Shown here piece by piece: positions 18,204 to 26,695 of a stretch of DNA of 64,000 nt. Under the pieces are notes generated by a model. That model saw nothing but the letters and a program-made list of their open reading frames with translations. It had not been told where the DNA came from and made no database searches. The stretch is from Hyphomicrobium sp. GTDB lineage: Bacteria; Pseudomonadota; Alphaproteobacteria; Rhizobiales; Hyphomicrobiaceae. Where the stretch lies: the NCBI RefSeq assembly GCF_019753045.1, contig NZ_JAIELN010000020.1, positions 62,001-126,000 on the forward strand. Direction: 5' to 3'. A program made the position numbers and the translations under genes. Positions within the stretch are counted from its first letter, which is position 1, and every line of letters begins with the position of its first letter.

Positions 18204-18547
18204 CACAACCCTTCCGCGATGACATTCGAGACGTCGATCAGCCCCGCGAAATTCCGCGAGTTGCCTTTGCTGATCGCATCGGCTTCCTTGAGCATCCAAA
18301 TGCCGATCGAGATGAGCCCCGCCCGGACTTCATCCGGCAACCCATTTTCGGGCTTCGCGAGATCGTCGAGGAAAAAGCTCCAAAGCCGATTGAGAAAGAA
18401 AATGGCATCGATCGCTTCACGCGACTGCGGTCCCGCCATTTCTGCGGTCCTGAGGAGCGCGACCGACTGCTCGATGGCCAGCCGCTCGTTCTCGCGTTGC
18501 CGGCTGCCGGATTCACTCAACGTCTCTTCGTATGAGAACTTGTACAT
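18203..18547 (-). CDS. flaF: Flagellar biosynthesis regulator FlaF
   Basis: 114 residues. Helical protein with the family features ENERLAIEQSVALLRTAE, FFLNRLWSFFLDDLA and a C-terminal SIGIWMLKEADAI. FlaF works with FlbT in alphaproteobacteria, promoting flagellin synthesis or secretion while FlbT holds it back. Sits between flgL and flbT in the usual rhizobial order. Confidence 0.93.
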   Translation of the reverse strand: MYKFSYEETLSESGSRQRENERLAIEQSVALLRTAEMAGPQSREAIDAIFFLNRLWSFFLDDLAKPENGLPDEVRAGLISIGIWMLKEADAISKGNSRNFAGLIDVSNVIAEGL

Positions 18548-18588
18548 CTTCTGCCTTCCGGAAGCCTGATATTAGATGCTGCCTATGC

Positions 18589-19644
18589 TCACGTGAGATA
18601 GTCCATGATGGTGAGATTGTTCAGCTTGTTGGTGATCGAGTACGCTGCTTGAAGCGCCGTCGAAACGTCCGAAAGCTGCGTTGTCAAAGCAATGGGATCG
18701 ACCTGCTCGAGGTCACCGATGGATTTCGTGAGAAAATCGATCTGCGAACTGATCTGGTCGTTTGAGTCGGAGACGCGCTTCTGCGTCACGCCGAGATACG
18801 ATTGGACCTGAGTAAGTCCGCCCGTTGCGTTGGCGACGAGATCTCGCGCCTTCGATACGATGACTTGCTGTGCCCCGCTTCCGAGGTTGGCGAAGCCCAA
18901 GCCTGCGAACATCGTGAAAGCTTGGGTCAATGAGCGGAAATTGCTGTCGTTTGCTGTTACCGAAGTATTGGCGATCTCGGTGCGAGAAATCCTACTGCTT
19001 ACTGATTTGTCGGACGCTCCCGACCACGTGCTTGACCAATTTGCAGCGGAGAACAGATCGGCGAACTCGTTATCGAGAAAATCCTGCATGTCAGACGGCG
19101 AGATATTGGCCGCGGCGGGATCACTCGGAGCGAAGCCAAACTTCGTGACGAACGCGTTCGTTACTGCCTGTTGCCCAGCTGACGGAGGAGATCCGAAGAA
19201 ATCGTCCATCGGTTTGACGTCGGAGTTGATGCCGGCAAAAAGATACTGCCCGTCAAGCGACGAATTGAGCTGGTCCTGCAGTGTTTGCATGCCGGCCTGA
19301 GCCGATTGAATGAGTGTCTCTGGCGACGTCGACGCCGAGCCGCCACTGACCAAAGCCGACAGGAACGACGATGTACTTTTCGCTACGGTCTGCAAAGCGG
19401 ATTGCGACGCGTCCATGCGATTCAGGACGAGGTTGTTCGATTTCTGGATGGCCTGGATCTGTTCCAGGTCCTGCCGCATGGAAACGCTGACGCCTGTGGT
19501 TGCGCCAAGGGTTACTCCGACGTCAGCATGCCTTTCGGTCGCCATCTCCTTTTGGATATCGACAAGTCGCGACTGCAGGCGAGCGATTGAACGACGCGTG
19601 TCGTCCGAGAGGCCAGCCGACGATATGAATGATGCTGTGATCAT
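18589..19644 (-). CDS. flgL: Hook-filament junction protein FlgL
   Basis: 351 residues from ATG 19644, just after the flgK stop; an upstream in-frame start at 19677 would overlap flgK. The N-terminal flagellin-like helix (SFISSAGLSDDTRRSIARLQ) and the C-terminal helix (QIDFLTKSIGDLEQVDPIAL) match FlgL. It forms the second junction ring between hook and filament. Confidence 0.92.
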   Translation of the reverse strand: MITASFISSAGLSDDTRRSIARLQSRLVDIQKEMATERHADVGVTLGATTGVSVSMRQDLEQIQAIQKSNNLVLNRMDASQSALQTVAKSTSSFLSALVSGGSASTSPETLIQSAQAGMQTLQDQLNSSLDGQYLFAGINSDVKPMDDFFGSPPSAGQQAVTNAFVTKFGFAPSDPAAANISPSDMQDFLDNEFADLFSAANWSSTWSGASDKSVSSRISRTEIANTSVTANDSNFRSLTQAFTMFAGLGFANLGSGAQQVIVSKARDLVANATGGLTQVQSYLGVTQKRVSDSNDQISSQIDFLTKSIGDLEQVDPIALTTQLSDVSTALQAAYSITNKLNNLTIMDYLT

Positions 19645-19648
19645 GATG

Positions 19649-21118
19649 TTAGTTGATCGACTGTAGGAGGGTTGCAAGCATGTTATCGACCGTATTTATC
19701 AGCCGCGAAGAGGCCTGGAAGGTGCGCTCGAGGTCGAGAAGGTTGGTCATCTCTTCGTCCAAACTCACGCCCGTTTCCCGCGACAGGGCGGAGCTGGCCC
19801 GGTCGGCCAGGGTTTGCCGGGACTCGGCTTCGGAACTCGCCGATTGTCTCAGCGCTTCTAGCCAGGACACGGAAGATTTCGCGTAATCGGAGACCGATGC
19901 CGTTGGCGGCAGCTGGGACGAAGGGTCGAAAGAACGGGATGCGGTGAGACTCGTTATCAGCTGCTGAATTCGATCCGTGTAGGATGCAGCACCCGTCGAG
20001 TTGTACGCATAAGCGGTTCCGGCGATGCCGCCGTCTCGCACAAGCTGCGCGTTTCCGCCTTGCGAAGGGTCGACAGTCGGATTGATTTTGATCGAGCCCG
20101 CAAGGCCTGCGATGACCGTTCCGGACGCAGGAATTGCCGGCCCGCCACCGTATGTAAATAGACCAGCGGCGGCCGGAAGAGTCGGCGTCGCGGATTGATC
20201 GGTCTCGGCGGTTGCTTCGATCAAGCCGCGAGCGATCTCATCGAGCTGGCTCTGATAGGCGAGCGTGATGTTGTCTCTAACGTCGACGAGGCCCGCGAGC
20301 TTGCCGGAACTGATCGACATCGTATGCGGGGTGCCCGCGATCGGAACCCCGTCCGCATAGACCGGAGAGCCGACCGAACTCGGCGAAAGATTTGAGGTTG
20401 GAGCGAACGTAACCTGGCGAGCGGTTTTATCAAATAATGTGACGCCGCTGTCGGTATAGATCGCCATATCGCCGCCGGCGCGCGAAACGGTGCGTATGCC
20501 GACTTCCGTCGACAACTGCTTCAGGACGGCGTCACGCTGATCGAGGACGTCCGTGATGTCTGCGCCGCTGCTCGTTCCTTTAACGACGCTCTGATTGAGC
20601 TTCTCGAATTGAGCGAGCAGATTGTTGATGTTGGAGACCGACGTCGCAATGTCGGTATCGGCCTGATTTCGGATATCCGTGACGGACTGGGTGGCGGAAT
20701 TGAGAGCCGTTGCCAACGTCTGAGCCGCCGAGACGACTGTCGCTGCAACGGCTCCATTCTGAGGCGCAGCCGAATAGTTTTGTAGCGCCGAACTCAGTTT
20801 GGAGATGAGAGCCGCGGGTGAGCTTTCAGAGTCTGTGTCTCCCACCGTGTTCTCAAGCCGGTCGAGTGCTGAATTGACCACGGTTTGAGTCTGATTACTG
20901 GCATTCGCGCTCAAATAAGTATCAAGCAGAAGCTTGTTTGCAGTCCGCGAAATGCCAGCGACGCTGACGCCGCCACCATACCCAGTTATGACGTTTGCGA
21001 CCTTACGCGTCGCGTCGGCATTGTTCACGTTCGCAATATTCTGCGACACCACCGAGATTTGCTCGGAAACGGTCGACAGACTCGAACGCGCGTTGCCGAT
21101 ACTCTGTGTAAGCGACAT
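19649..21118 (-). CDS. flgK: Hook-filament junction protein FlgK
   Basis: 489 residues. The N-terminus MSLTQSIGNARSSLSTVSEQ with VVSQNIANVNNADATRK is the axial-protein start, and the C-terminus (EEMTNLLDLERTFQASSRLINTVDNML) is the matching axial helix. FlgK is the first junction ring on the hook tip. The middle is a variable Ser/Ala/Thr-rich domain. Complete, 30 bases downstream of flgE. Confidence 0.95.
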   Translation of the reverse strand: MSLTQSIGNARSSLSTVSEQISVVSQNIANVNNADATRKVANVITGYGGGVSVAGISRTANKLLLDTYLSANASNQTQTVVNSALDRLENTVGDTDSESSPAALISKLSSALQNYSAAPQNGAVAATVVSAAQTLATALNSATQSVTDIRNQADTDIATSVSNINNLLAQFEKLNQSVVKGTSSGADITDVLDQRDAVLKQLSTEVGIRTVSRAGGDMAIYTDSGVTLFDKTARQVTFAPTSNLSPSSVGSPVYADGVPIAGTPHTMSISSGKLAGLVDVRDNITLAYQSQLDEIARGLIEATAETDQSATPTLPAAAGLFTYGGGPAIPASGTVIAGLAGSIKINPTVDPSQGGNAQLVRDGGIAGTAYAYNSTGAASYTDRIQQLITSLTASRSFDPSSQLPPTASVSDYAKSSVSWLEALRQSASSEAESRQTLADRASSALSRETGVSLDEEMTNLLDLERTFQASSRLINTVDNMLATLLQSIN

Positions 21119-21148
21119 ATGCTGGGCCTTTACCTTTCAATTATTCGT

Positions 21149-22423
21149 TCAGCGAACGAGATTTACGAGAACGTCCAACAGTTCGGCGCCGGTTTGGAAT
21201 ACTTTGGAGTTTGCCGTGTAGTTGCGCTGCGCCTGAACCATGTTCGTCAGCTCGGAAGCGAGATCGGCAGTACTGCTTTCCAGTGCAGCAGAGATGATTT
21301 TTCCCCTGCCGCCGTCGTTGGCGTTGCCGAGCTGCAAATCGCCCGACGACTTATTCGTCGCGAAAACGTTGCCGGAGATTGCCGTAAGGTTGTCGGGGCT
21401 TGCTACGGTTGCAAGTGGGATCTTGAACGCATCGATGCGCGAGCCATCAGCATAAACAGCCGTGACAATTCCTTCGTTGCTGATTTCGAGGCGATCGACC
21501 GCGGACGGTGGGCTACCGTTCGCGCTTGGCGCGTTGGAGCCTGTTTGCGGAGAATAGTTCGCCGCAAGTTGCGTCATCTTGCTGACGTCGAGAGTGAACG
21601 CGCTACCGTTGGGAATATTGAAGCTCAGCGATTGCGGGCTTGTCGTTGTCACCGCACCCGTCGTGGCGTCAAACGTCACCGACGTCGTCGCCAACTGCGA
21701 GCCTGCGGCATAGGGAAATCCGCCGGATGCCGACGCGCCGGACGCGTCGTAGACGGCTAGTTGCCATGTATTATTGGCGGTCTTGGCAGAATAAACATCG
21801 AGCGTGACCTGATGGCCGAGATTGTCATAGGCGACGATCGAGGTCTTGCCGGCGTACTCCGCCGTGGCGGCATTTGCCGCCGGCAAGTTGGCAGCAACGG
21901 TCACAGCCGCGTCGGCCGGAAGGTTCACGCCAAATTTGCCGCTCGTCGAAGGTGTTGCCTTCATACCCAAGCCGCTGGTGCTCACAACCTCTAGGCCGGC
22001 CGCGCTATTCACCACCGAACTCGAGCTTCCATCCAGGAGATTGTAGCCCAGGAGTTTGAAACCCGCGGCGTTTACGAGATCACCGTTGGCATCGGCGACG
22101 AAGTTGCCCGAGCGGGTCAGATAGGGCGTGCCGGCGTCGCTTTGCACCATGAAAAAGCCGTTGCCGCTGATAGCAAGATCGGTCGGCGACTTCGTGTAGG
22201 TAAAGTCACCTTGCTGCGATACGAGGCGACGCGCGATTGTCGAAACGGAGCCTGGCACATACTCTGCAACGCTGCCTGCCGCGATCAGCGTCGCGAATTC
22301 AGTAGACGAGGCCTTGTAACCAGTCGTGTTGATATTCGCGATGTTGTCCGCAACCGTACCCATTCGGTCAGACTGGACAGACATTCCCGAGACGCTGGTA
22401 GTCATTACTCCGTAGAGACCCAT
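21149..22423 (-). CDS. flgE: Flagellar hook protein FlgE
   Basis: 424 residues. ATG 22423 has GAGGAG 7 bases upstream; an ATG at 22429 is too close to it. The start GLYGVMTTSVSGMSVQSDRM with NIANINTTGYKASS and the end SELTNMVQAQRNYTANSKVFQTG are the conserved hook-protein ends. It polymerises to the universal joint of the flagellum. Its first 56 bases overlap the end of ftcR in another frame. Confidence 0.95.
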   Translation of the reverse strand: MGLYGVMTTSVSGMSVQSDRMGTVADNIANINTTGYKASSTEFATLIAAGSVAEYVPGSVSTIARRLVSQQGDFTYTKSPTDLAISGNGFFMVQSDAGTPYLTRSGNFVADANGDLVNAAGFKLLGYNLLDGSSSSVVNSAAGLEVVSTSGLGMKATPSTSGKFGVNLPADAAVTVAANLPAANAATAEYAGKTSIVAYDNLGHQVTLDVYSAKTANNTWQLAVYDASGASASGGFPYAAGSQLATTSVTFDATTGAVTTTSPQSLSFNIPNGSAFTLDVSKMTQLAANYSPQTGSNAPSANGSPPSAVDRLEISNEGIVTAVYADGSRIDAFKIPLATVASPDNLTAISGNVFATNKSSGDLQLGNANDGGRGKIISAALESSTADLASELTNMVQAQRNYTANSKVFQTGAELLDVLVNLVR

Positions 22424-23201
22424 CGACATTCTCCTCGTCGCGCATGATGCTCGGAGCAAGCAAAGCATCTGTGCCTTGCGTGAGACTGGTTGCTGCCGAC
22501 CCTTGAACAGGGTGCAAAGCGTCTTCGAGAGCGAAGTCTTTCAGACGGTAACCGAGGAAGCGCTGAGAATCGATCGGGTCGTATCCGAGCTTCTGCTTCA
22601 GTCTCTTGCGAAGCCGGCTGATGTGACTTTCAATTACGTTCTCGTGAATCTCATCATTAAAGATTCCATATACACGGTTGAATATCTGCGTTTTGGTAAT
22701 CCGCGTATTGCGGCTTAGGACGAGGCATTCCAAAATCCGGCGTTCGCGCCGCGGTAATGGAAGGACTTCGCCATTCACAATTGGATCGCGGCCGTCAAAG
22801 AAGATCCGTATGCCGCCGACATCGACGCACTCATCCGTAATCTGCATTCGACGGCGGATCGCGCCACAGCGGGCCAATATCTCCCGGACGTGAAATGGCT
22901 TCGCGAGCACATCATCGAAACCGAGCGAGAAGAGCTCCAGCGTTTCGCTAAGCGCCCTCGCTTCGATCAAGCCGATAAGCGGCGCCCTGCAACGCGACCG
23001 GACCCGCGCCGAAATCTGCCGGCGACTTGAAACCGTACCGAGCAAAAATCCCTCGATAACGGCGACATCCTGATCGTTGATGAGTTCAAACCACTCGAAG
23101 AACTCGGATGGCTCTACAGCTGTAGCTGCAATACCCTCGCGTTCGAAACACGCAACATACCCTCCCGCGACCGTCGAACGGTCGTCAAGTACAACGAACA
23201 T
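22368..23201 (-). CDS. ftcR: Flagellar transcriptional regulator FtcR (Rem-like)
   Basis: 277 residues from ATG 23201 (MFVVLDDRSTVAGGYVACF). The receiver-like N-terminal domain lacks a clear phospho-Asp pocket, as in FtcR/Rem. The C-terminal OmpR-type winged helix has PLPRRERRILE, KTQIFNRVYGIF, VIESHISRLRKRL and DSQRFLGYRL, all closely matching the Brucella FtcR family. It should activate the hook and later genes. The protein runs about 50 residues past the usual end and its stop lies inside flgE. Confidence 0.88.
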   Translation of the reverse strand: MFVVLDDRSTVAGGYVACFEREGIAATAVEPSEFFEWFELINDQDVAVIEGFLLGTVSSRRQISARVRSRCRAPLIGLIEARALSETLELFSLGFDDVLAKPFHVREILARCGAIRRRMQITDECVDVGGIRIFFDGRDPIVNGEVLPLPRRERRILECLVLSRNTRITKTQIFNRVYGIFNDEIHENVIESHISRLRKRLKQKLGYDPIDSQRFLGYRLKDFALEDALHPVQGSAATSLTQGTDALLAPSIMRDEENVDGSLRSNDYQRLGNVCPV

Positions 23202-23432
23202 GTTGCCCCCCAGGCCCCGCAAATCATTGGCATAAAAGGAAATACAGTGATTCACGTGTCTTATTAACAATTATTTCATTATTGCATGGGGCACAAAAGA
23301 CACGCCAAATCACACAGAAGTTACACTCGATGCAGATACATGCGCGACGAGCATCCGACGTTCCGGCGCACTCATTACCCAATTCAAAATCCATATAATT
23401 TTATGAGTTTTTCACTCAGCTCCGTAAGCTAA

Positions 23433-23460
23433 TTGCGGTTGAATAGATATTCCACCGCAA
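23433..23460. repeat. 28-base inverted repeat upstream of a PilZ gene
   Basis: TTGCGGT, T, GAAT, loop AGAT, ATTC, C, ACCGCAA: two perfect stems (7 and 4 bp) divided by one mismatch. It lies in the 351-base gap between divergent ftcR (starts 23201) and the PilZ gene (23553). No T-run follows, so it is more likely an operator or leader structure than a terminator. The rest of the gap is AT-rich and probably holds both promoters; no other gene is seen there. Confidence 0.6.
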
Positions 23461-23552
23461 GACCAAGAGGTGAATTCGAGGAATCGGAAAAGCGGTTGGA
23501 GAATTACGTTTTAATTGCAGCGAGCAGAGCGGGTCTTGTTCAGGTGCGTAAT

Positions 23553-23969
23553 ATGAGGCAGACGAAAATTCGAAAGCTCTTCCGCAGTATGACCGCTCCT
23601 GGAGTTATCGCCGAAGAAGTCCTGTCGTCAGATGAGCGCCGGGCCAGCGAGAGGCATTCTGCACGTCAGCACGTAGCCCTGCGCTTTCGCAATTCGCATT
23701 TGATCTGTGATTTGACAGATCTTTCCGAGACTGGAGCGAAGATCAGCGTCCTCGACGGTGTTGTGCCGAATGTCGATGAGCCTGTAACGCTGACGCTATT
23801 CGACGGCACCGTCATTGCCGGCACCGTGTCGTGGCTACGGGAAAAACATATCGGCGTTGAATTCGCCACTCCTGTCAGCGACGTGGACGAGCGATTGGAT
23901 TTCGAAAATCTCGGCAGAGAATATTTCGGCAAAGCCGTCAAACTTCAGAAGTCCGCGCGCCGGCCCTAG
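23553..23969 (+). CDS. PilZ-domain protein
   Basis: 138 residues from ATG 23553, which has AGG about 8 bases upstream; the longer frame from TTG 23433 would include the inverted repeat and is less likely. The PilZ domain has ERHSARQ (RxxxR) and DLSETG (DxSxxG), then TVSWLREKHIGVEF, so c-di-GMP binding is likely. It is divergent from ftcR, within the flagellar cluster, and may slow or steer the motor, or control gene expression. Confidence 0.8.
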   Translation: MRQTKIRKLFRSMTAPGVIAEEVLSSDERRASERHSARQHVALRFRNSHLICDLTDLSETGAKISVLDGVVPNVDEPVTLTLFDGTVIAGTVSWLREKHIGVEFATPVSDVDERLDFENLGREYFGKAVKLQKSARRP

Positions 23970-24055
23970 TTTCATCCGAAAGCTGTCAGCGCTCCGCAAG
24001 CCGCGCCAAATATAAGGTAGGATCACTTCGTGCCTTCCTTTACCCGGCTAAGCTA

Positions 24056-24496
24056 ATGCGATCGCGGGCGCCGCTTCCATCAAACTTCGACATTCTCATC
24101 GACGACCTAATCCGTCGAGAGGATGAGATGCTCAGCGCGCCAAGTTCGTCGCGCCGATTTTCGATGAGCGGCCTCGAGGCCGCGTGGGACTTCGCTGCTG
24201 CGCGGGCCGGAGCAGCCGCTCGCTTAACTCAACCCAATCCCAAACATTATGGCGACGACGGCGGCAGCGAAATTGAGCCCGATGCTTCGTTAGATCCTAA
24301 CAAAATATTACTCGAGCTGGGTCTCGGCTCAGGTGTCCCGGAGGCCGACGTCGCAAGTCTTCGACGCGAGTTCGCCTTGCGCAATCATCCCGACCGGGTT
24401 CCGGCAGAACTCAGGGCACTTGCAACCCAACGCATGATGATCGCCAACGATCTCATCGACAGATATGTTGCCGGGTTACGCAAATCTCGCGGCTAG
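24056..24496 (+). CDS. Minimal J-domain protein
   Basis: 146 residues. The C-terminal third is a J-domain: SLRREFALRNHPDRVP with the HPD motif at 111-113, then a helix IANDLIDRYVAGL like the end of DnaJ J-domains. There is no Gly/Phe region, zinc finger or substrate domain. The N-terminal 90 residues are unlike known domains. It should stimulate a DnaK-type ATPase, perhaps for a flagellar client, by analogy only. 86 bases after the PilZ gene on the same strand. Confidence 0.75.
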   Translation: MRSRAPLPSNFDILIDDLIRREDEMLSAPSSSRRFSMSGLEAAWDFAAARAGAAARLTQPNPKHYGDDGGSEIEPDASLDPNKILLELGLGSGVPEADVASLRREFALRNHPDRVPAELRALATQRMMIANDLIDRYVAGLRKSRG

Positions 24497-24608
24497 GACC
24501 CGAGCGAAATTTGCTAAAATGCAAACAGCTTTGTTGGCGATGTTCCCATCAATGCCGTGTATTTTCACAATCAGTGGAATAACCGGCGAAGTGCGGTGAG
24601 GGACGAAT

Positions 24609-24854
24609 ATGAAAGACGTGGGTGCAGACCTCGGTGCGTTGCAAGCTCGTATGGCCGGCATCGGCTCTCGTCTTGGCGGTGACTGGGCAGAGAAACTGCA
24701 ACCCCAATTGCATCTCGATCACGGCACGGCGGAATGCGCTTATTGGCATTCGGGCTATTATCAAGCCCTCGCAGATGTTCTCGACCTCATTGCGAAGCCG
24801 TCGACTAACGCCGACACCTCGGACATGACCATTCGGTACCGTGCGGCCGGCTAG
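24609..24854 (+). CDS. Small protein of unknown function
   Basis: 81 residues with a good ribosome site (GAGGG, about 8 bases before ATG 24609). The sequence has DLGALQARMAGIGSRLGGDW and LDHGTAECAYWHSGYYQALAD, with one Cys and several aromatic residues; no membrane segment and no known motif. Its last 50 bases overlap, tail to tail, the gene on the other strand. Probably real because of the ribosome site and codon use; no function can be proposed. Confidence 0.55.
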   Translation: MKDVGADLGALQARMAGIGSRLGGDWAEKLQPQLHLDHGTAECAYWHSGYYQALADVLDLIAKPSTNADTSDMTIRYRAAG

Positions 24855-25158
24855 GATGTAAGAAGTTTCCGCTCGGCAGAAATTGATGAAACATTTCGCA
24901 CTCTTTTTCGAAGGCTAGCCGCTGTTCCGCGAAGTGGCGGAATTTGAACTGCGATGCCGTTCCGATGTGCGCTTTCAGTTTCGATTTCAAATTTTCTCCG
25001 GCGCTGCCGACATAAGTAATCGAAAAGCGGCCAAGGTAATCGATAAAACCGAGCGCGTAAGCGCCAGGACAATTTTCGACAAGCTCTTCATCGATCGCGT
25101 CAGCAGCGAGCGAGAAGGGGCCATGCAGACCGGTACCTGTCAGTTCCTGCTGCGTCAT
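24805..25158 (-). CDS. GIY-YIG-like protein
   Basis: 117 residues. GAYALGFIDYLGRFSITYVGSAG fits the two short motifs of the GIY-YIG fold (G-A-Y and Y-V-G), followed by a basic helix with a His (KSKLKAHIG) and a later FEKECEMFHQF segment. The C-terminus ends in a CPRC pair (WSCPRCRR) that could help bind a metal. Family members are nucleases, but small stand-alone ones are mostly uncharacterised and the catalytic set cannot be confirmed here. It starts only 10 bases before the end of fliK. Confidence 0.6.
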   Translation of the reverse strand: MTQQELTGTGLHGPFSLAADAIDEELVENCPGAYALGFIDYLGRFSITYVGSAGENLKSKLKAHIGTASQFKFRHFAEQRLAFEKECEMFHQFLPSGNFLHPSRPHGTEWSCPRCRR

Positions 25159-25168
25159 CTAACGATAC

Positions 25169-26695
25169 CTAGATATAGACTGCGTTGCCTTGCCGGCTAT
25201 TCGGTAAGTCGCCGGCGGATGTCTGTTGTGAGTTATCCTTCTGGCGACGCGCCGCTTGATCAGATGATGAGCCATCGCGCCGTTGCGCATCCCCATCTTG
25301 CCGTCCCGTGAAGTTGGAGCGCGCCTGATCACCGTCGCGGAACGGCGATCCGCTCGTTTGCCCGTTCGAGCTTGCCGAATTGCTCGAAGACGCTTCGGTG
25401 ATCTTCAAACTGGCGACGTCGTAGCCCGCATCTCTCAATCCTCGCTCTAGCGATGCGCGATCGTCGTTGAGAATTTTCGCTGTCGCTGCCTTTGAAGCTT
25501 CAGCTTCGATTGCGAGCGAATTCGACTTGAGGCTGAGATGCAATCTCACAGAACCGAGGTCTGCCGGAGAGAGCGTCAAATCAAGCGATCGCAATACCGG
25601 TGTCGGAGCCGGAGCGCGATCCTGAAGGTCCATAGCAGTGGTATTCGGAGCCAACGCTGCGGCTTTGCCAGCGAGTGCATCAATGACACCGTTGCGAATT
25701 TGCGCGCTTACGCTCGGCTGTCCCTGCTGCGAGGGTTTGGGCTCGATCGAAAAGATCCGATCGTTGGAATCGGATGCATCCGCTTTCGCGACCTTGCTGC
25801 TCACTACATCGCCAGTCGCCTGCTGTTGAAAGCGTGCGCCGGTTTGATCCTTGTCGGCGAGGAAGGAGTTGTCCCGTGTATCCATCGCGGCTGCCGAGAC
25901 GGCTTGCGGCTGCAGTTGAGGCAGCGAGTCATTCGATGTCTTAACTGACGGGTCGGGATTCCTTTGCTCCATCGTCGGCGGACGAGGCAGCGAGAAGGGC
26001 GCGGACGCGAGAGGATGCAGCGTGATGCGCTCCTCGGGCGCCAGCCTGGAAACTTGCGAAGCAGCGGCCGCGACCGTTGTCTCTGCGAAATTCCAATGTG
26101 TCTCTTGGCTATTGACGACCGCAGGCGTTACATCGCCGATCTCATTCCTATGCTCCAGCGGCATCGCATTCGGCATGGCGGCCTGTGCCAACTTCGTATT
26201 ATCGTCACTCGGAACCTGACGCGATTTCGCGTCGAGCAATGCAGCGATGCTATCCTGCAGCAACAGATTTCCGGGCCGCGCCGCACGCTGCATATTATCG
26301 GAAGGCTGCTGCTCGACACTATCGGGTGCCTGGTCGACGGGGCCATTTACGACAGCCGCAATCGTAATCGGCGGCCCATTATCACTTCGCTCGACGCTTG
26401 TGTTAGCCTTCGTTTCCTGCTGACCGATGCTATCGAATGTTTCCTCGAACGACGAATCACCATCGTCCGCTTTCGAACTGCCCTGCTTTCGCGTCGATAC
26501 GCTATCGCTGCGTCTAATGGAGTTGTCGGACGAAGACGCTTTGGCCTTGGTAGTATCCTTCGTCACGTCATCAGGCTTATCGTCGCCTTCCCGGGACTGC
26601 TTGGCTGTGTCGCGATGCGAGCCGACACGCATACGAACAGATTGCAGAAGTTGATCGACCTTGTCTGGCGCGGCGCCTCTGACCGGGGCTGTCAT
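25169..26695 (-). CDS. fliK: Flagellar hook-length control protein FliK
   Basis: 508 residues. The long N-terminal part is low-complexity (Gln, Ser, Asp, Ala), expected of a molecular ruler. The conserved C-terminal domain has LRSLDLTLSPADLGSVRLHL and RASLERGLRDAGYDVASLKI. FliK measures hook length and switches the export gate (FlhB) from hook to filament substrates. Its start overlaps the motC stop by 4 bases (ATGA). Confidence 0.9.
   Translation of the reverse strand: MTAPVRGAAPDKVDQLLQSVRMRVGSHRDTAKQSREGDDKPDDVTKDTTKAKASSSDNSIRRSDSVSTRKQGSSKADDGDSSFEETFDSIGQQETKANTSVERSDNGPPITIAAVVNGPVDQAPDSVEQQPSDNMQRAARPGNLLLQDSIAALLDAKSRQVPSDDNTKLAQAAMPNAMPLEHRNEIGDVTPAVVNSQETHWNFAETTVAAAASQVSRLAPEERITLHPLASAPFSLPRPPTMEQRNPDPSVKTSNDSLPQLQPQAVSAAAMDTRDNSFLADKDQTGARFQQQATGDVVSSKVAKADASDSNDRIFSIEPKPSQQGQPSVSAQIRNGVIDALAGKAAALAPNTTAMDLQDRAPAPTPVLRSLDLTLSPADLGSVRLHLSLKSNSLAIEAEASKAATAKILNDDRASLERGLRDAGYDVASLKITEASSSNSASSNGQTSGSPFRDGDQARSNFTGRQDGDAQRRDGSSSDQAARRQKDNSQQTSAGDLPNSRQGNAVYI

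Noticed and set aside
23433-23552. N-terminal extension of the PilZ protein from TTG 23433
   Set aside because: It would translate the inverted repeat, has no ribosome site, and the ATG at 23553 has one.
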